Assembly: GCA_002238685.1 (NCBI GenBank)
Contig: MPMV01000009.1
Span: 58,225 to 122,224 of the forward strand
Source: a bacterium EF100-94H03 bin56
GTDB lineage: Bacteria > Pseudomonadota > Alphaproteobacteria > SP197
Direction: 5' to 3'
Length of the DNA: 64,000 bases
Positions 60,278-64,000 of this stretch are shown piece by piece (position 1 is the first letter of the stretch; each line of letters opens with the position of its first letter). A program made the translations under genes and the position numbers. A model generated the notes under the pieces. It made no database searches. It saw only the letters and a list, made by a program, of their open reading frames with translations, and had not been told where the DNA came from.

Positions 60278-61409
60278 TCAGGCGGTCAGCAAGAGGGCCG
60301 AATCGTCATTCCATGTCAGCCAGACACGTTCGTGGTGCTGGCCCACGACCGAAAGCTGACGCTGGGCATTCTGGGCGGCGACAGCGATCGGCTCCTCACG
60401 CCCATCCACGGTGACATAGTAGTGACTGCGGTCACCGAGATAGGCAGCTGCCTGCATGGTGCCCGTCACCATGTTCCCGGTCTCCTCCGGTTCAGAGAAG
60501 GTGATCTGGAACTTCTCGGGACGAATGGCGACGGTGATCGGTCCCGACGGGGGCGCATCGGCGCCGGAGGCCGTCGAGCGGACGGTCCCCAGGCCCTCTG
60601 CATCGACGATGGTGCTGTCACCCTCCCGGCCCTTGATGGCGCCTTCGAAGAGATTGACCGTGCCAATGAAGTCCGCCACTTCCTTCACCTGCGGCACCTC
60701 ATAGAGCCGGGCCGGCGAATCGATCTGCAGAACCTTGCCGAGCGACATGACCGCAATGCGGTCGGACATCGTCATGGCCTCTTCCTGATCGTGGGTGACG
60801 AACACGAAGGTGATGCCGACATCGCGCTGGAGCGCCCGCAACTCGAGCTGCATCTGCTCGCGCAGTTTCTTGTCAAGAGCGCCGAGCGGCTCGTCGAGCA
60901 GCAACACCTTGGGCTGCTTGATCAGGGCGCGCGCCAGGGCGACGCGCTGACGCTGGCCACCGGACAGCTGGTGGGCGCCCCCGGCGCCGTCGCCCGGCCG
61001 GCTGGTGGGCGGCCCGGGCGCCGTAGCCGGGCAGCTTGATGAGATTGAGCATCTCGTCCACCCGTCGGTCAATCTCCGCCTTGGAGAGGCCCGACTTGCG
61101 CATGCCGTAGGCAATGTTCCGGTTGACGTTGAGATGCGGAAAGATGGCGTAGTTCTGGAACACCATGTTGACCGGACGATGGTGTGGCGGCACCCCGGCC
61201 TGCGGCTGGCCGTCGATGAAGATGTTGCCCAGGGTGGGCTGCTCGAAACCCGCCAGCATCCGCAGCAGCGTCGTCTTGCCGCATCCGGAAGCACCAAGAA
61301 GGGAAAAGAACTCTCCCTCGCCAATGTCGAAGGTTACATCGTCGACAGCCTTGACGCTGCCGAAGTGCTTCGACGTGTGTGTCATCGAAATGTAGTCGTC
61401 ACGTGCCAT
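60278..61409 (-). pseudogene. potA: Spermidine/putrescine-type ABC ATPase (PotA), frameshifted by a 34-bp tandem duplication
   Basis: The N-terminal frame from ATG 61409 (MARDDYISMTHTSKHFGSVK) has Walker [10 protein letters not shown] near residue 42 and is normal to [14 protein letters not shown]. The rest is in another frame: [15 protein letters not shown] signature, Walker [13 protein letters not shown], switch VTHDQEEAM and the TOBE C-terminus to 60278. The break is an imperfect 34-bp duplication (60967-61034). Without one unit the product is 365 residues, normal for PotA. As written the ATPase is split between Walker A and the signature, so the transporter would be dead. Confidence 0.88.
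60967..61034. repeat. Imperfect 34-bp tandem duplication inside potA
   Basis: Units 60967-61000 and 61001-61034 share GCTGGTGGGC at the start and match at 29 of 34 positions. The 34-bp insertion shifts the frame by one. Very GC-rich, as in the smoS duplication. Confidence 0.85.
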
Positions 61410-61469
61410 GAGCCCTGTCCGTCAAGGTTGCAATGTGAAGATGTAGCAGGTCATTCCTGTCCGATCCGG

Positions 61470-62375
61470 TCAGATCGCCGATCCGCTCTGCGGGCCGACG
61501 CCGCGCCTGCGCAACACCTCGGCGACAGTCACGATGAAGAACGAGAAGATCAGGATGGTGGCGCCAAGGGCCAGCACCATCGGCAATCTGCTCGGAAAGC
61601 GCAACTGACTCCAGATGTAGACCGGCAGTGTCGCTTCGTTGCCCGCCAGGAAGAAGGCAAGGATGAACTCGTCGAAGGAGATCGTGAAGGTGAGAAGCAG
61701 GCTCGCCAGGATGCCCGGCCAGGCAAGCGGCAGGGTCACCCGGAAGAAGGTCCGCAACGGACCCTCGCCAAGGTCGAGCGAGGCTTCCTCCAGGTTCCTG
61801 TCAAAACCCTCAAGGCGGGAAATCAGCACCAGCATGGCGAATGGCACGCTGACCAGCGTGTGCGCAAGACCGATGGTGTAGAGGGAAAGTGGCATCCCGA
61901 CCATGTTGGTGATCACCAGCAGGGAGATGCCGAGAATGATGCCTGGAACCACAAGCGGCAGCATGATGAAGGCCGTGAGGGCACCCTTGCCAGGCATCAC
62001 GTAGCGCGTCATGGACTTGGCCGCGAATAGTCCCAGGACCGTGGAGAGGACCGCCACGGCGCCACCCACCTTGAGGCTGTTGGCGAGGGACTCGAGCAAC
62101 TGCTGCGTGTTCACCATGTCGCCATACCACTCGAGGGAAAAGCCCTTGAGCGGAAAGGCGACATAGATGGAGTCGTTGAACGAAAACAGCGGCAGGAACA
62201 GCACCGGGATATAAAGGAAGGCGAGATACCAGACCGCGTAGAGGAACATCGGTGCCTCGGCGGTCCAGTGATATCCCTCATGCTTGGAGGCGAAGTACTG
62301 TGGCGCTTCCTCGCCGCGCGCGTCCTGTGCGGCCTTCTGGGCCGTCAGGTTCCCTGGGGCAGTCGTGTCGGTCAT
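61470..62375 (-). CDS. potC: PotC-type ABC transporter permease
   Basis: 301 residues. An N-terminal cytoplasmic tail of about 35 residues, then six helices (FLYAVWYLAFLYIPVLFLPLFSFNDS at the start) and the EAA loop LEEASLDLGEGPLRTFFRVTLP near residue 205. This belongs to the polyamine/opine/Fe-type permease group. It overlaps the potB-like stop by ATGA. Confidence 0.92.
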   Translation of the reverse strand: MTDTTAPGNLTAQKAAQDARGEEAPQYFASKHEGYHWTAEAPMFLYAVWYLAFLYIPVLFLPLFSFNDSIYVAFPLKGFSLEWYGDMVNTQQLLESLANSLKVGGAVAVLSTVLGLFAAKSMTRYVMPGKGALTAFIMLPLVVPGIILGISLLVITNMVGMPLSLYTIGLAHTLVSVPFAMLVLISRLEGFDRNLEEASLDLGEGPLRTFFRVTLPLAWPGILASLLLTFTISFDEFILAFFLAGNEATLPVYIWSQLRFPSRLPMVLALGATILIFSFFIVTVAEVLRRRGVGPQSGSAI

Positions 62376-63310
62376 GCGGATCGCGCCCTTCCACGGGTCG
62401 TCGTGACAATGAAGACAACCACCAGGAAGGCAATCATCAACATGACAATCACGGACAGAGCCGCGCCCAATGGCCAGTTGTTGGCCTTGCCGAACTGCGA
62501 CTGGATGATGTTGCCGATCATGATGCCCGTCGTGCCACCCACAAGGCGCGGTGTCACGTAGTCGGCGACGGTCGGAATGAAGACCAGAAGGCCCGCCGCG
62601 ATAACGCCGGGAAGCGACAGCGGCCAGGTCACCCGCCAGAAACGCTCCGAGGGGGTGTCACCCAGATCGGTGGCCGCCTCGAGGTAGGATCTGTCGATCT
62701 TCTCCAGCGACACGTAGATGGGAAGAATGGCGAAGGCGGCCCATGCGTGCGCCAGGGTCAGCACCACGGCCGTGGGATTGTAGAGCAGGAACTGCAGGGG
62801 TTCGCCGATCAGGCCAACACTGATCAGGCCCGAGTTGACGACACCGTTGTACCCGAGGATGACCTTCCAGGCGAAGACGCGAAGCAGATAGCTCGTCCAG
62901 AACGGTACGGTGATGAGAATGAGCCAGACCAGCTTGTTGCTCTTGACCTTGAAGGCGATGAAGTATGCCATCGGGTAGGCGAGGATGATCGTCGCGAAGG
63001 TGCAGAAGAGCGACATCCTGACCGACTTCATGATCAGGGCAACATAGATCGGCTTCTGGAAGAAGGCCTCGTAGTTGGCAAGTGTGAACGTCCTGTCGAT
63101 ATCCAGATAGTTCTGGGTCCAGAAGCTGTAGGTCACCAGCATGAACACCGGCAGGCACATCAGCATGACCATCACCAGCAGGGTCGGCGATAGCAGGGTA
63201 TATCCCCTGATCCACTCGTGACGCAGGAACAGGGTGTTCACGCGAAAGATCAGGGAGGACTTCCGGGTGTCCCCATAGGCAACAGTCCGGGCACTGTCTG
63301 TCACTGCCAT
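62372..63310 (-). CDS. potB: PotB-type ABC transporter permease
   Basis: 312 residues from ATG 63310, with GAGGAGG about 15 bp upstream; a longer frame to 63688 is not family-like and crosses the promoter region. Six helices (LLSPTLLVMVMLMCLPVFMLVTYSF) and the EAA loop YLEAATDLGDTPSERFWRVTWP near residue 215. First gene of the leftward potBCA-aruH group. A binding-protein gene, normally first or last in such operons, is absent here. Confidence 0.92.
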   Translation of the reverse strand: MAVTDSARTVAYGDTRKSSLIFRVNTLFLRHEWIRGYTLLSPTLLVMVMLMCLPVFMLVTYSFWTQNYLDIDRTFTLANYEAFFQKPIYVALIMKSVRMSLFCTFATIILAYPMAYFIAFKVKSNKLVWLILITVPFWTSYLLRVFAWKVILGYNGVVNSGLISVGLIGEPLQFLLYNPTAVVLTLAHAWAAFAILPIYVSLEKIDRSYLEAATDLGDTPSERFWRVTWPLSLPGVIAAGLLVFIPTVADYVTPRLVGGTTGIMIGNIIQSQFGKANNWPLGAALSVIVMLMIAFLVVVFIVTTTRGRARSA

Positions 63311-63629
63311 GGCGCCTTTGTGCCTCCTCAACAGTTCACCGCCAAGCCCAATGCATAACACACACTCCGGCACCTCTGCTACCCCGGAATCGGAAGGGCG
63401 GCCTGCCCTGGCGCAGCGAGGCTGAGCCGGCTGCCCGACCGGCCTGCCATGCACGTGAACCTCCAGCAGACCCAGGAGCGGATCACGATTGCGGCGGCGC
63501 CATTCGGCGCAAGGATTCCTCAGGTCTCTGCGCGACACCATCGCAAGCGGCTGCGTCGAGTCCTTAAAGGTCCGGAGGCCCAGGCAGACGAAACGGTCTT
63601 GACAGGGACGAACGCGACACCATGTGTGT
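63311..63629. other. Divergent promoter region of potB and groES
   Basis: No gene supported in this 319 bp. It must hold the leftward promoter of the pot genes and part of the groES promoter; TTGACA at 63599-63604 with a weak CATGTG 17 bp on is a candidate groES -35/-10 pair overlapping the CIRCE edge. Confidence 0.4.
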
Positions 63630-63656
63630 TGGCACTCGCCGCCGGCGAGTGCCAAC
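63630..63656. promoter_or_regulatory. CIRCE element (HrcA operator)
   Basis: TTGGCACTC-N9-GAGTGCCAA, a perfect inverted repeat differing from the consensus TTAGCACTC-N9-GAGTGCTAA only at the third base of each arm. Located 49 bp before the groES start, as expected. HrcA binds it and represses the groESL operon until heat stress. Confidence 0.95.
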
Positions 63657-63705
63657 ACATCACGGCGGGCACCTGCCCCGCCACTCACGAAGAGGAAGAG
63701 AGCTC

Positions 63706-63990
63706 ATGGGTTTCAGACCGTTGCATGACCGCGTTCTCGTGCGCCGTACTGACAGCGACGAGGTTTCCGCGGGCGGGATCATCATCCCGGACACTGCCAG
63801 GGAAAAGCCGATGGAAGGCGAAGTGATGGCCGTCGGGCCAGGAGCACGTGACGACCGCGGCACCGTTCAGCCGCTCGATGTCGCCAAGGGCGACCGGGTC
63901 CTGTTCGGCAAGTGGTCAGGCACCGAAATCAGGATCGACGACGAGGAACTCCTCGTCATGAAGGAATCCGACATCATGGGTGTTCTCTAG
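63706..63990 (+). CDS. groES: Co-chaperonin GroES
   Basis: 94 residues from ATG 63706, preceded by GAGGAAGAG. Opening [12 protein letters not shown], mobile-loop region [15 protein letters not shown] near residue 24, GEVMAVGPG near 38 and the end [13 protein letters not shown] are all standard GroES. The heptamer caps GroEL and helps fold proteins in the cytoplasm. groEL should follow just beyond the window. Control is by CIRCE/HrcA upstream. Confidence 0.98.
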   Translation: MGFRPLHDRVLVRRTDSDEVSAGGIIIPDTAREKPMEGEVMAVGPGARDDRGTVQPLDVAKGDRVLFGKWSGTEIRIDDEELLVMKESDIMGVL

Positions 63991-64000
63991 CCCGCATCCG

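Overview
The window looks like a chromosomal segment of a GC-rich aerobic alphaproteobacterium (Rhodospirillales/Rhizobiales-like). The clues are the polyol ABC system of the smo type, TRAP and Liv uptake systems, many GTG starts, ATGA/GTGA overlapping operons, a CIRCE-controlled groES and a CcdA/TlpA/CcmG trio. It is dense with catabolic and uptake genes. No tRNA, rRNA, CRISPR array or intact mobile element was seen. This is a reading of sequence only; no database search was run.

Region 1 (1-24.3 kb) is a catabolic island. A long leftward run holds an SDR (cut by the window edge), HyuB and HyuA hydantoinase/oxoprolinase subunits, an Ldh-family dehydrogenase, a branched-chain-type aminotransferase, a DUF35 OB-fold/thiolase-like pair, a CaiB-type CoA-transferase, an enoyl-CoA hydratase and an acyl-CoA dehydrogenase. 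Next come a ThDP decarboxylase (AruI-like), a DAO-type flavin oxidase, an IclR regulator, and a translationally coupled pair of a non-pyrrolysine MttB-superfamily methyltransferase and a TMADH/DgcA/StcD-like flavin/Fe-S demethylase. Leftward after that lie a Tat-exported solute-binding protein, two CocE/NonD hydrolase paralogues and the decayed start of an M24 peptidase gene between them. Together these suggest uptake, hydrolysis, N-demethylation and CoA-dependent breakdown of an N-methylated amino acid, betaine or peptide-like compound. The substrate is unknown. Short palindromes in several intergenic regions may be sites for the IclR regulator.

Region 2 (24.6-25.7 kb) is a broken IS1182-like transposase with two frameshifts and a lost 3' end. 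It marks the border to the next block.

Region 3 (25.7-43.3 kb) starts with a TAXI-type TRAP transporter. The polyol block follows: smoE-F-G-K, smoS (sorbitol dehydrogenase, frameshifted) and mtlK (mannitol dehydrogenase) rightward, with fructokinase and zwf leftward. A second, truncated mannitol dehydrogenase still overlaps the fructokinase start by ATGA. The route would be polyol to fructose to fructose-6-P, then into Entner-Doudoroff or pentose phosphate metabolism through G6P dehydrogenase. Cupin, SDR, AlkA, Sel1-repeat and ornithine-cyclodeaminase-like genes follow.

Region 4 (43.3-64 kb) holds an O-methyltransferase/AI-2E-type permease pair, an orphan Tat-type oligopeptide-binding protein, a LivHMGF + acyl-CoA ligase + LivK operon, a HipBA-type toxin-antitoxin pair, a nitroreductase flanked by two copies of an ATL (alkyltransferase-like) 3' end, a CcdA/TlpA/CcmG thiol-redox operon, an AruH-like arginine:pyruvate transaminase downstream of PotBCA-type ABC genes, and groES behind CIRCE at the right edge.

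Two otherwise conserved genes, smoS and potA, are each broken by an imperfect GC-rich tandem duplication (22 bp and 34 bp). Removing one unit restores a full-length reading frame in each. These are either real phase-variable or decaying alleles, or consensus errors, and they are the most important points to check.
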